A stretch of 64,000 nt of DNA, taken from Acetivibrio cellulolyticus CD2 (GTDB lineage: Bacteria; Bacillota; Clostridia; Acetivibrionales; Acetivibrionaceae). Where the stretch lies: positions 415,016 to 479,015 of the forward strand of contig NZ_JH556659.1 of the NCBI RefSeq assembly GCF_000179595.2. Reading direction: 5' to 3'. Position 1 is the stretch's first letter. Each line of letters starts with the position of its first letter. The translations under genes and the position numbers were made by a program. Below the pieces are notes generated by a model. That model was not told where the DNA came from. It saw only the letters and a list, made by a program, of their open reading frames with translations, and made no database searches. This document shows positions 45,060 to 53,691 of this stretch, one piece after another.

Positions 45060-45228
45060 AAAATCAAGATATAAATTGATTGAGGTCTAACGGATATGGG
45101 TATCTTATAGATGAAAAACACTAAATAAAATTTATAAGGATGTTTTTCAAAATTAGCTAGTGTTTAAGTGCTAGGTAGATTTAACTTAAATATTAGATAA
45201 TTGATTAAAATGCAGGAGGTAATTCATC

Positions 45229-46035
45229 ATGGATACTTTGGCAGGTCTGAATCCTGTAATTCAAGCACTTATAGCGACTGGTTTTACATGGTTTATGACA
45301 GCATTGGGTTCTGCTATGGTTTTTTTCTTTAAATCTATAAAACGTAAGGTTCTAGATACAATGCTTGGGTTTGCTGCCGGTGTTATGATTGCTGCCAGCT
45401 TTTGGTCGTTGTTAGCCCCCGCAATTGAAATGTCTGAAGCAGCAGGAAATATAAAATGGTTTCCACCATTGATAGGCTTTTTAGCCGGAGGGATATTTCT
45501 AAAACTTACTGATACACTAATGCCGCATTTGCATATCGGTATGCCGGAAAAGCCGGAGGGAATAAAGACTGATTGGAAGAGAAGTATACTTCTTGTAGCT
45601 GCCATTACACTTCATAATATACCTGAGGGGCTTGCGGTGGGTGTTGCTTTTGGAGCTGCTGCTTCAGGGTTACCTTCAGCTTCTATTGCCGGTGCTATTT
45701 CGTTGGCGGTAGGGATGGGCATTCAGAATTTTCCGGAAGGTTCTGCGGTTTCAATACCTTTAAGAAGAGAGGGCTTAAGCAGAAGAAAAAGTTTTTTGTA
45801 TGGGCAGATGTCAGGTTTGGTTGAACCTGTTGCCGGGGTAATCGGTGCAGCAGCAGTAATGGTAATGCAACCTTTACTTCCTTATGCATTGTCCTTTGCT
45901 GCTGGTGCTATGATTTATGTTGTTGTGGAGGAATTGATACCGGAAGCCCAGTCATCCGGAAGTTCAGATAATGCAACTATGGGTACTTTATTTGGATTTG
46001 CAATTATGATGCTTTTGGATGTTGCATTAGGTTAA
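45229..46035 (+). CDS. ZIP-family metal transporter
   Basis: A 268-aa membrane protein with eight predicted helices, of the GufA/ZupT branch of ZIP importers (zinc, iron or manganese). The metal-binding motifs in helices IV and V are HNIPEGLAVGVAFG and QNFPEGSAVSIPL. GCAGGAGG precedes the ATG. It is a single gene with a 250-bp leader after pckG, in which I see no regulator box. Confidence 0.92.
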   Translation: MDTLAGLNPVIQALIATGFTWFMTALGSAMVFFFKSIKRKVLDTMLGFAAGVMIAASFWSLLAPAIEMSEAAGNIKWFPPLIGFLAGGIFLKLTDTLMPHLHIGMPEKPEGIKTDWKRSILLVAAITLHNIPEGLAVGVAFGAAASGLPSASIAGAISLAVGMGIQNFPEGSAVSIPLRREGLSRRKSFLYGQMSGLVEPVAGVIGAAAVMVMQPLLPYALSFAAGAMIYVVVEELIPEAQSSGSSDNATMGTLFGFAIMMLLDVALG

Positions 46036-46080
46036 TAGGTGCTATTAGCAGTGATTTTTAGAAGACAGCAAAAAATAATG

Positions 46081-46878
46081 TTACAAGAAGAAAAAGGCAA
46101 CTCCTAGAATTAAATAGGAGACAATAAGGACAACTCCTTCAAACCAGTTTGTTTTACCGTCTTGAAAGACAAAAAGTGATAGTCCGATAGAGATTAGCAT
46201 AGCTACAAGTTCAAATTCGTTATAGACATAAATCATTGGATTTCCAATGATGAAACTAATGAGGATTAGAAGAGGAGCTACAAAAAGGGCTATTTGAATA
46301 CTTGAGCCTATTGCAATCTCAATACATAAGTCGATTTTGTTTTTTATTGCCATTAAAATGGCAGATATGTTTTCTGCAATATTGCCAAGGATTGGAATAA
46401 GGATAATTCCTATGAAGACTTCTGGAAGACCATAGTTTTTAATTATTTGTTCAACATAATTGACCAACATTTCACTTTCTATAGCAATGAAGAAGGCGGA
46501 AAAACAAAGAATGCATAGAGATTTGGGCAAACTCCACTTGGCAACCTCAGTTGTGTTAGCCTCCACGTTTTGATTTATAAATATATTTTTATGTGTCAAA
46601 AGGGAGAATATTAAGCCTGAAACGTAAGTAACCAGAAGAGCTATAGCTATACTGAAACTTATAGTATTAAGCCCTTTAGTTATGTTTGTATTTTTTTGCA
46701 TTCTGATTGCATATTGAAATGCGAATGGTATTATTGTGGTCATTGCCACAAAAAACAGCAATATAAAATTGCTTCTTGCGATATTTTTGTTAAAGGTCTG
46801 ACTCTGTTGTTTTAAACCACCTAGAAATATACTAAAACCGAGAACTAATAAAATATTACAAATAATAGATCCTGACAT
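46081..46878 (-). CDS. CaCA-family cation antiporter, apparently N-terminally truncated
   Basis: A 265-aa membrane protein similar to Ca2+/H+ antiporters of the CAX type. The second alpha-repeat is present (ILGNIAENISAILMAIKNKI, with GNxxEN-type ion-binding residues). The first repeat is missing: homology starts at LVLASMSGSIICNILLVLGF, which in full-length proteins (about 350 aa) lies some 80 residues in and directly after the first GNAVE motif. The upstream frame runs only 13 codons before a stop and shows no missing domain. It is probably a pseudogene, or a half-size member needing a partner. Confidence 0.75.
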   Translation of the reverse strand: MSGSIICNILLVLGFSIFLGGLKQQSQTFNKNIARSNFILLFFVAMTTIIPFAFQYAIRMQKNTNITKGLNTISFSIAIALLVTYVSGLIFSLLTHKNIFINQNVEANTTEVAKWSLPKSLCILCFSAFFIAIESEMLVNYVEQIIKNYGLPEVFIGIILIPILGNIAENISAILMAIKNKIDLCIEIAIGSSIQIALFVAPLLILISFIIGNPMIYVYNEFELVAMLISIGLSLFVFQDGKTNWFEGVVLIVSYLILGVAFFFL

Positions 46879-47025
46879 ACTGGCAAGAACCAGGTTGTAA
46901 AGGGTAAATGATTGTGCTTGTCTTTAATACAACCTTAGTTATTAGCGAAGCGAATTTTCTTGACTTTTCATAAATATATATTTTATAATATACGAGTATT
47001 AAAAAAATATTGAATTAAAACTGAC

Positions 47026-47080
47026 ACATGTGGTGCTTAGCACGTAAATCTGATTACGGTTTAAGCAGTCGTCATGTGTT
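47026..47080 (+). promoter_or_regulatory. Structured leader/attenuator upstream of the DUF2798 gene
   Basis: ACACATG pairs with CATGTGT, which is followed by TTTTTTT. Between them are two small hairpins (GTGC-TTA-GCAC and GTAA..TTAC). It lies 65-120 bp before the gene start, with no plus-strand gene directly in front. It could be a terminator for read-through from the ZIP gene or an attenuator for the DUF2798 gene. It is not a riboswitch class that I recognise. Confidence 0.5.
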
Positions 47081-47144
47081 TTTTTAATGTCTATAAGAAA
47101 TCATGGCATCAAATTTTTAAATTAAAGGAAGGAGAATGTTATTT

Positions 47145-47654
47145 ATGCCAACATCAAAATTTCAGAGGGTAGTTTTTGCTTTTTTGACTGTTACAATTAC
47201 GGTCCATTTATTTGTGTTTTATAATCTTGCTATTTCCATGGGAGGAATGTCCAATGAGGTGTTTAAAGCATCTCGTGGTATAGTTGGAATTGAATTTGTT
47301 TTTGCGTTTTTACTTGAAGTATTTATTGTAGGATCACTAGCAGAAAAACTGGCTTTCAAAGTTGTAAACCCGGCTGAAGAAAAACCATATATCATAACAA
47401 CAGCAATCATATGTGCAACAGTAGGTCTCATGTGTCCAATGATGAGCTTTATCGCAACCATTCTATATAACGGTATTAACATAGAGTTTCTTGCAAATTG
47501 GATGCAGAAAATAGTAATCAATTTTCCATTTGCACTTTTATCACAACTGTTTTTTATACAACCCTTTGTAAGATTCCTTTTTGGCACTATTTTCAAAAAG
47601 CAAGGGGAAAACAAGGAAAACCAATATGTACCAGAAAGTATGGAATTTGAGTAA
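47145..47654 (+). CDS. DUF2798-family membrane protein
   Basis: A 169-aa protein with four membrane helices in two similar halves, matching tandem DUF2798 units (RVVFAFLTVTITVHLFVFYN and later INFPFALLSQLFFIQPFVRF). Function unknown. The ATG at 47145 fits the AAGGAAGGAG ribosome-binding site better than ATG 47136, which would be only one base away from it. It is monocistronic, followed by a terminator. Confidence 0.8.
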   Translation: MPTSKFQRVVFAFLTVTITVHLFVFYNLAISMGGMSNEVFKASRGIVGIEFVFAFLLEVFIVGSLAEKLAFKVVNPAEEKPYIITTAIICATVGLMCPMMSFIATILYNGINIEFLANWMQKIVINFPFALLSQLFFIQPFVRFLFGTIFKKQGENKENQYVPESMEFE

Positions 47655-47677
47655 ATATTTGAGATAGATCAGTTTAG

Positions 47678-47712
47678 CCCTGTAGGAGTTTATTGCCTGC
47701 AGGGTATTTTAT
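47678..47712 (+). terminator. Rho-independent terminator
   Basis: CCCTGTAGG (47678-47686) pairs with CCTGCAGGG (47696-47704), one G-T pair, followed by TATTTTATAT. Confidence 0.85.
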
Positions 47713-47766
47713 ATATTTTGGATATTTTGGAGATAAAGAATTGTACAATTAACCTAAAATGGTCGT

Positions 47767-48741
47767 TTATGCGCAAAAAAATTTAAGAAGTATGAGGCAT
47801 ACACCTAAAACACAAAGGTAAAGAGCAGAAACGGGAAATGTAGGAAAAGCTAAAAGCAGCATTATACTTGTTGCTATACAAATAACTCCTGGGATTGTCA
47901 GCTTGTTACGGTTAATGAATTCGTTAAAGGTGCTTTTTGATATGAAAGTTTCAATAGGCAAATGCTCAATATATGGGATAGTTTCAGTTTTAGTAATAAT
48001 AGGTACATATCCGGTTAAACCACAAGCATAAATTTCCAGCCATACATCATCATAGTAGTTTAGAGTATCTAGGAAATCACCACCAAAAAGAAAATTTAAT
48101 TCTCTTTCATCAAAAAGAGTATATAAATCTTCTTCACCAAAAATAAGTTCCATATCCTCATCATTAAAGCAATATTGAGAACTTGTATCTAAACCCGTAT
48201 TGTGCCTGTAAGCTACGAGTCTGTTTACACTTAGCTTAGTCTTCTTCTTTAACCTTATAGGTTTATATATACCGTTCCGGGCAGAAGTAACATACATAAT
48301 AGTGCTTTCAGCTAAAGTTGTTGAATAGGGGATGAATTTGTTGGGGCAAATACATGAATTGCCTGAAATATAACAACAGAAGCCATGTTTATCATAAACT
48401 TTCAACCATAGTTGTCCCTTGATAATCAATTTTGATATTAAATAAATTTTGTCAAAGCGATATAAGCTAATAGTAATTTCAGAATTTAAATCAGGTTTTT
48501 CATAGCAAGAAAGTGAATCTTGAATCACATAGCAGTAATTCCGAAGATCAACCAATTTGGTTTTACTGTTGATAAAGCCTATGAAAAAGTTATCTTCAAG
48601 GACTTCGATCCATTGCTCGTCATTTTCCCAGGAAGAATAACCAAGATCTATTATTCCGCCATCTCTGATTTTCCTGATGGCATTATTGGAAAATCCTTTT
48701 CCACTATAAATGTAAGTTCCACCAATAACCATTTTTTTCAT
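47767..48741 (-). CDS. SH3-like domain protein with C-terminal membrane segments
   Basis: A protein of about 324 aa. The N-terminal 250 residues look like bacterial SH3-type beta domains (for example WENDEQWIEVLEDNFFIGFI and IKGQLWLKVYDKHGFCCYIS). The C-terminus has two membrane helices (about 285-305 and 307-323). The ATG at 48741 fits GGTGGAG better than the in-frame TTG 48750. It lies 119 bp downstream of tgl on the same strand, so a role in the spore or cell envelope is possible. The family is not named. Confidence 0.6.
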   Translation of the reverse strand: MKKMVIGGTYIYSGKGFSNNAIRKIRDGGIIDLGYSSWENDEQWIEVLEDNFFIGFINSKTKLVDLRNYCYVIQDSLSCYEKPDLNSEITISLYRFDKIYLISKLIIKGQLWLKVYDKHGFCCYISGNSCICPNKFIPYSTTLAESTIMYVTSARNGIYKPIRLKKKTKLSVNRLVAYRHNTGLDTSSQYCFNDEDMELIFGEEDLYTLFDERELNFLFGGDFLDTLNYYDDVWLEIYACGLTGYVPIITKTETIPYIEHLPIETFISKSTFNEFINRNKLTIPGVICIATSIMLLLAFPTFPVSALYLCVLGVCLILLKFFCA

Positions 48742-48860
48742 TATGTACAATGCTCCACCAATTTTTTCAATACTTCTAACATTTTACCACGAAATATAAA
48801 GGGTGTACATATGTGCTCAGATAAATAGTGGTATAGGAAACATATTCTGTAGAAATGATA

Positions 48861-49616
48861 TCATGTATTCTTAAATAAATGAAACAGGTGTTTAAAATCT
48901 GGGAGTGTACAAGATTCAAGGAGATACGCTGATACTTCTGAACCATCCTTTCTATGAGCATTCAGAGCATGAATTATGCCATCGGAAGTTGACATACCAA
49001 GCCCGTGGCCATAGTAATAGCTATCCCCTAAATCAATAGTGTTTTCACCCTGCCACTCAGGTGTTAAAGGGTCAACATCTGGATTTCTGAAATATCTGCA
49101 GTCCCCGGGAAAGTAATCGGATGGTTTTCTATAATTAATGACAGTAAGGTTTCCATCGAGGTTTTGCCAGTCCATTAAATAAATATCAGTGAACAAACTG
49201 TTAAATAAATTATCACCGAAAGTGTCCAGTACAGCTTTGTAATAGACGATGACAATTGCAGTAGCGCATTCAGTGCCATAAATTCGTCCGTGTTCAAAAA
49301 TATCATTAATGGCATCCGTGGGTTTTATATCGTCTTTTACCAAAAAGCCACCTTCCTCACTTCTCTTCCAGAAGTATTCATTACATTCTGATTCATCAAA
49401 TGTTCTGAAACGTATACGGCTTCTAAGTAGCATTTTTGAAGCTTTTACGATGTTTTTTCTCATATTGAGTACAAAGAGAAGTTCTTCATTTGAAGAGAAA
49501 TTGTATGTGTTAGTGCTGGTATGCATTATGCCCAGTATTTTAGCCTGGATTTCATCAGGATTAAGACTTGAGGATATAGTTTCCGGATCAATAGTTTTAT
49601 CTGATATTATCAGCAT
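48861..49616 (-). CDS. tgl: Protein-glutamine gamma-glutamyltransferase (spore coat transglutaminase) Tgl
   Basis: A 251-aa homologue of Bacillus subtilis Tgl, which cross-links spore coat proteins through Gln-Lys isopeptide bonds. The active-site Cys is C117 in GRIYGTECATAIVIVYYKAV, corresponding to C116 of B. subtilis Tgl. Other conserved parts are LMDW, FPGDCRYFRNPDVDP, WQGENTIDLGDSYYYGHGLG and SAYLLESC. The length is normal. GGAGG precedes the ATG, and the start overlaps the upstream gene by 7 bp. Expression is expected in the mother cell, but no sporulation promoter could be assigned. Confidence 0.93.
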   Translation of the reverse strand: MLIISDKTIDPETISSSLNPDEIQAKILGIMHTSTNTYNFSSNEELLFVLNMRKNIVKASKMLLRSRIRFRTFDESECNEYFWKRSEEGGFLVKDDIKPTDAINDIFEHGRIYGTECATAIVIVYYKAVLDTFGDNLFNSLFTDIYLMDWQNLDGNLTVINYRKPSDYFPGDCRYFRNPDVDPLTPEWQGENTIDLGDSYYYGHGLGMSTSDGIIHALNAHRKDGSEVSAYLLESCTLPDFKHLFHLFKNT

Positions 49617-50725
49617 AGTGTACCTCCTAATCTAGCACATGCTATTTTTAATTGTTCACTTACCGGATTATGGATCCAGTTGTTCCACAAATAGATGTTT
49701 TGATTGTGCAAAATAAATGAATAATTGGAGAGTAGAAGCTTGTTTTTTTCATCTATGCTGTTAAAAATATTCTCAATCCTTAGCTCATCTTCAGTTAGTT
49801 CACTTTCGATTATACCGTTATCAACTGATACTTTTTTGTACAGGTACTTAGAGGCTAAAGATACTTCAAAAGGTGAGGGGTTAGGCTTTTGCTGGAAGCT
49901 CTCGTCGGTATAATATAAAAATGGAAAGTTGTCTCTAAACCAATAAAATATACTTAAGTATTGCATCTCTTCATTAAGCGTATTGTTTTTGACACATGGA
50001 ATAAACCTTAGGAGTTTTTTGGATATTTCAACATCCTTTTTGTCATCTGATTTCAGACCTTCTGCGAGCATCATTATGCAGTTTGGATCGCGCGATTCAA
50101 AAAATGCCCAGACCAGGTCATGAATAAACAGACCTTTTCTATTGCGATTATATATGATATCCCTGACTACAGGCAGTATTGAATTGTCTTTGTATTCCCT
50201 GACAAGTATTAAAGAACAAGAATCCAAAATTTTATCATATTGGCCCCTCAATCCGCTTTCATCTTTGCCAGTTTCAAGTATCCATTTTAGTATTGACGGT
50301 GTATTGTCGCCAATATTGCGTGATATGTAACTAAAACGGGAAAAGTTTTTAGAATTTATTGCGTTTGTAAGCATTAGAACATTTTTATTCCGTGTATTCA
50401 AGTATCGATTAATAGGAGTTCGATTAATTTGAGGTTCCAGCAAAAATAGCGATGGAAAGCTAAGCGTATCCTCATTAATTAATGAGATAGCTTTAGTAGT
50501 ATCAGTTCTAAGAAATTTATAAAAATAATTGGATAATTCACGATTTCCCCTGCTGGTCCGCACTTTATCGAGGGTGCTCAAGGAGTTTGGGCTAAAATCG
50601 GGCATATAAAACCTCAAAAACAATAAGTTTACTATTACTATTAATATGCTTGCTGGCACAAGATTGGAACAGAAATGTAAAAAATATAAAATTATCATAT
50701 TTGTAATAGATACCAAATCATGCAT
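49610..50725 (-). CDS. Membrane-anchored protein in the tgl operon, unknown family
   Basis: A 371-aa protein with one long N-terminal hydrophobic region (about residues 8-40, possibly two helices) and a helical soluble domain that may be HEAT-like around residues 195-245. It overlaps tgl by 7 bp and is therefore co-translated. Its start has no clear ribosome-binding site; a later start is possible. By association it may act in spore coat assembly. No motif recognised. Confidence 0.6.
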   Translation of the reverse strand: MHDLVSITNMIILYFLHFCSNLVPASILIVIVNLLFLRFYMPDFSPNSLSTLDKVRTSRGNRELSNYFYKFLRTDTTKAISLINEDTLSFPSLFLLEPQINRTPINRYLNTRNKNVLMLTNAINSKNFSRFSYISRNIGDNTPSILKWILETGKDESGLRGQYDKILDSCSLILVREYKDNSILPVVRDIIYNRNRKGLFIHDLVWAFFESRDPNCIMMLAEGLKSDDKKDVEISKKLLRFIPCVKNNTLNEEMQYLSIFYWFRDNFPFLYYTDESFQQKPNPSPFEVSLASKYLYKKVSVDNGIIESELTEDELRIENIFNSIDEKNKLLLSNYSFILHNQNIYLWNNWIHNPVSEQLKIACARLGGTLC

Positions 50726-50806
50726 GTCAATTTCTTATTCCAAAAACTATAGATTGTATGGTAGAATAGTACATAGCCATAAAATATATTTTAAAGGGAG
50801 GTCTTG

Positions 50807-51706
50807 ATGAGGAATTTAAAAAGAAAGGGCATTCTTATTGCTCTAGTTATTATGGTATGTTTGAGTTCAGTGTTTTATTGTGATGCGAGTACGTTAACCG
50901 AGCAGATATTTGTGACAGTAAAGGTAAACGATAAGTGTATTAAGATGGATTCCGAGCCGTACATAAAGGATGGTAGGACCTATGTTTCGGTACGTTTTAT
51001 CGCAGAAGCTTTAGGAGCCAAAGTTGAGTGGTTTCCTGAAGGAAAGAAAGTTTTAATTAGAAAAAGTGATGAGGAAAAGGAAGTAAAAACCAATGCAAAT
51101 GAAACTGTTGCCGGTGCGGTTTATGCTAATGAAAATGAAGCAATAAAACTACTGATCGGCAGCAAGGAATTAGTTGCTTATGGTGAAAAGAAACAAATGG
51201 ACGCTGCTGCCCAAATAGTAAATGGGCGTACAATGGTACCACTAAGGTTTGTTTCTGAAAATCTTGATTGCGATGTAAAATGGGACGAACTAACCTATTC
51301 CGTATTGATTTATAAAAAAGGCATTGTAGTTCCACAACAATATATTGAAAACAGATCTTATACAGATGAAGATTTAATATGGCTGGCACGTATAGTACAC
51401 GTAGAAGTTAAGGGGTTGTCAATTAATGGGAAGGTTGCGGTTGCCAATGTGGTGTTAAACAGGGTTAAGAGCCCGGAATTCCCCGATACTGTATATGATG
51501 TTATTTTTGCCAGTGGACAGTTTCCACCTGTGAAAAAAGCTGGTTTTAAGGAATTAATACCTTCAAAGGACTGTATTATTGCCGCAAAGATGGCTCTAGA
51601 AGGTGTAAATAATGTGGAAAACTGCGTGTATTTCAATAATGTAAAATTCAAAAGCAAGAATGTTACTCTTTATAAGAGAATCGATGGCGAATATTTTTAC
51701 TATTAA
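50807..51706 (+). CDS. Secreted SleB/CwlJ-type cell wall hydrolase with copper-amine-oxidase-N domain
   Basis: A 299-aa exported protein. The signal peptide covers about residues 1-28. Two-part copper amine oxidase N-terminal-like domain (about 30-165: VKVNDKCIKMDSEPYIKDGR and VNGRTMVPLRFVSENL), a common wall-binding module in clostridia. The C-terminal Hydrolase_2 (SleB-like) domain (about 180-299) has WLARIVHVEVKGLSINGKVA and VANVVLNRVKSPEFP with the catalytic Glu in the first. It cleaves peptidoglycan, probably in germination or wall turnover. AAAGGGAGG precedes the ATG. It is divergent from the tgl operon and ends at a strong terminator. Confidence 0.92.
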   Translation: MRNLKRKGILIALVIMVCLSSVFYCDASTLTEQIFVTVKVNDKCIKMDSEPYIKDGRTYVSVRFIAEALGAKVEWFPEGKKVLIRKSDEEKEVKTNANETVAGAVYANENEAIKLLIGSKELVAYGEKKQMDAAAQIVNGRTMVPLRFVSENLDCDVKWDELTYSVLIYKKGIVVPQQYIENRSYTDEDLIWLARIVHVEVKGLSINGKVAVANVVLNRVKSPEFPDTVYDVIFASGQFPPVKKAGFKELIPSKDCIIAAKMALEGVNNVENCVYFNNVKFKSKNVTLYKRIDGEYFYY

Positions 51707-51785
51707 GATGACACAGAAAATTCCACACTATAATAAACATTCTAATTTTGAGAAAAGTTATACCAAGAATTTAAAAGCTATTTTT

Positions 51786-51827
51786 AAACTGCCTGGACTT
51801 CACTGACCAGGCAGTTTATTTTTTTTT
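51786..51827 (+). terminator. Strong rho-independent terminator
   Basis: AAACTGCCTGG (51786-51796) pairs perfectly with CCAGGCAGTTT (51807-51817), followed by a run of nine T. Confidence 0.95.
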
Positions 51828-51896
51828 GAAAAGTTTGAAAAGTAAAAAAATTAGGGGAAATAATCTATAGGGGTATTACATTTACTTAAATAGGTG

Positions 51897-51923
51897 TATA
51901 ATATAAATGCAAATGATTTGCAT
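51897..51923 (+). promoter_or_regulatory. Promoter -10 with palindromic metalloregulator (Zur/Fur-type) box
   Basis: TATAAT at 51897-51902 is followed at 51907-51923 by ATGCAAATGATTTGCAT, an 8-1-8 perfect palindrome. Its size and symmetry fit Fur-family (Zur, Fur) operators, and it overlaps the expected transcription start of a zinc/manganese ABC transporter operon. Repression under metal sufficiency is inferred. The -35 element is weak. Confidence 0.7.
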
Positions 51924-51949
51924 TTGCGAAAAAATACGTGGAGGTTTTT

Positions 51950-52891
51950 ATGAAGTCAATCAGGATTTTACCGATAATATTAATAATGATGTTGATATTT
52001 GGTGCATGCAGCAATAATGGAACGAAAAATACAAGTAATGTTGCCGGTGGAAGCAAGGTTAAAATAGTGACCTCCTTTTATCCTATGTATATATTTACCC
52101 AAAATATAACAAAGGATATTGAGGGAGTAAGTGTAGTTAATATGGCTGAACCAAAGACCGGATGCCTTCATGATTATCAAATGTCTCCAGCAGATATGAA
52201 GACGGTTGAAGATTCTGACATTATGGTAATTAACGGAGCAGGTATGGAATCTTTTTTGGAGAAGATTATAAATGAAGCACCTGACCTTAAGATAGTTGAA
52301 GCTAGTAAAGGTCTTGAGTTGTTGAAGGAAGAAGAAGGAAATGATGTTAAGCATGAAGATGATGAATCGGAACATAATGTAAATGCACATATATGGGTAA
52401 GCATTTCTGGAGCAATAGAAGAAGTGAAAAATATAGGTGAGCAACTGGCAGTTGCTGATCCTGACAATGCTGAAAAGTATAAAAGTAATACTGAGGAATA
52501 TGTAAAAAAGCTGGAGGACCAAAAGAAAAAAATGGTTAGTGCCTTAAAGGATATTAAGAATAGGAACATAGTGACATTTCATGAGGCATTTCCATACTTT
52601 GCAAAAGAGTTTAATCTGAATATAGTAGAGGTAATACAAAATGAGTCGGGCAGCGAACCTAGTGCGGGAGAATTAGCTGATTCAATCAAGAAGATAAAGG
52701 AATCGAATGTTAAAGCACTTTTTGCAGAACCACAGTATTCAACAAATACTGTAGAGACTGTATCTAAGGAAACAGGTATCAAGGTTTATGAATTGGATCC
52801 TGTTGTTACAGGTCCTGAAAATCCAGATCTGGATGCGTATGTAAAGGCTATGGATGAAAATTTAAAGGTATTGTTAGAGGCGTTGAAATGA
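51950..52891 (+). CDS. znuA: Zinc/manganese ABC transporter substrate-binding lipoprotein (ZnuA-like)
   Basis: A 313-aa lipoprotein with lipobox IFGAC (C20), of the cluster A-I (SBP_bac_9) metal-binding proteins. Metal ligands are expected at the His in GCLHDYQMSP, the His in NAHIWVS, the His in ITFHEAFPYFA-type NIVTFHEAFPYFA and the Asp/Glu region YELDPV near the C-terminus. A short acidic His loop (VKHEDDESEHNVNAH) is typical of zinc-specific members. The ATG at 51950 with GTGGAGG upstream is used rather than the in-frame GTG 51938. First gene of a three-gene operon. Confidence 0.93.
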   Translation: MKSIRILPIILIMMLIFGACSNNGTKNTSNVAGGSKVKIVTSFYPMYIFTQNITKDIEGVSVVNMAEPKTGCLHDYQMSPADMKTVEDSDIMVINGAGMESFLEKIINEAPDLKIVEASKGLELLKEEEGNDVKHEDDESEHNVNAHIWVSISGAIEEVKNIGEQLAVADPDNAEKYKSNTEEYVKKLEDQKKKMVSALKDIKNRNIVTFHEAFPYFAKEFNLNIVEVIQNESGSEPSAGELADSIKKIKESNVKALFAEPQYSTNTVETVSKETGIKVYELDPVVTGPENPDLDAYVKAMDENLKVLLEALK

Positions 52892-53691
52892 TGAGTACAA
52901 AACATAATGGATGTTGTCAGAATGGATGTTGTGGGTTGTGTTGTACCAAAATTGAAAACTTTGGAGTGACATTCGGAAAGACTCAGGTCTTAAAGGATGT
53001 CAATCTACATATACATTGTGGAGAGCTTACAGCTTTGATAGGACCGAATGGTGCTGGCAAAAGTACTCTTTTAAAAGCTATTCTTGGAGAAGTAAAGCAT
53101 ACAGGTGAGTTAAAGTTCATGGATTCCAAAGGGGAGAAGAATGACAAGCTGATTGTTGGTTATGTACCCCAACATTTGAACTTTGATACTGGATCACCTG
53201 TTAGTGTATTCGATTTGTTTATGTCAAGTATTGTAAGATCACCTTCGTGGCTGTACAAGCCAAAGGGGCTGAGGAAAAGGGTACAGGAAAGTCTTGCCAA
53301 AGTAAAAGCAGAATACTTGATAGACAGACGTTTAGGTGCCCTTTCCGGGGGAGAGCTTCAGAGAGTTCTTCTTGCACTGGCACTAGAGCCAATTCCACAT
53401 CTTTTGCTTTTGGACGAACCCGTCTCGGGCATAGATCAAAATGGACTTGAGATGTTTTATAGTACCTTAATGGAGCTCAAAGATAGCTATGATCTTTCAA
53501 TAATACTTATTTCCCACGATCTTGATCTTGTAATGGAATATGCAGATAGAATTGTACTGGTAAAGGGTACTGTTTTGGGAAGCGGAACTCCAAAGGAAAT
53601 GTGTAAAAATGAAATGCTGTTAAAAACTTTCGGGATGTCATGGTATAAAGAGAACACTGATAAAGGTAATGGGGGGGATAGGAAGCAATGA
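52888..53691 (+). CDS. znuC: Metal ABC transporter ATPase (ZnuC-like) with Cys-rich N-terminus
   Basis: A 267-aa ATPase. Walker A GPNGAGKST, signature LSGGELQR, Walker B LLLLDEPVSG and switch His in LISHDLDL are all intact. Before the ATPase domain there is a short extension with six cysteines (CC at 9-10, 14-15 and 18-19, in NGCCQNGCCGLCCTK) that could bind metal and tune the transporter. The start overlaps the znuA-like stop (ATGATGA), and its end overlaps the permease start by 4 bp. Confidence 0.93.
   Translation: MMSTKHNGCCQNGCCGLCCTKIENFGVTFGKTQVLKDVNLHIHCGELTALIGPNGAGKSTLLKAILGEVKHTGELKFMDSKGEKNDKLIVGYVPQHLNFDTGSPVSVFDLFMSSIVRSPSWLYKPKGLRKRVQESLAKVKAEYLIDRRLGALSGGELQRVLLALALEPIPHLLLLDEPVSGIDQNGLEMFYSTLMELKDSYDLSIILISHDLDLVMEYADRIVLVKGTVLGSGTPKEMCKNEMLLKTFGMSWYKENTDKGNGGDRKQ

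Noticed and set aside
53247-53450. Short plus-strand frame inside the metal ABC ATPase gene
   Set aside because: It overlaps the signature and Walker B motifs in another frame and has no independent signals.
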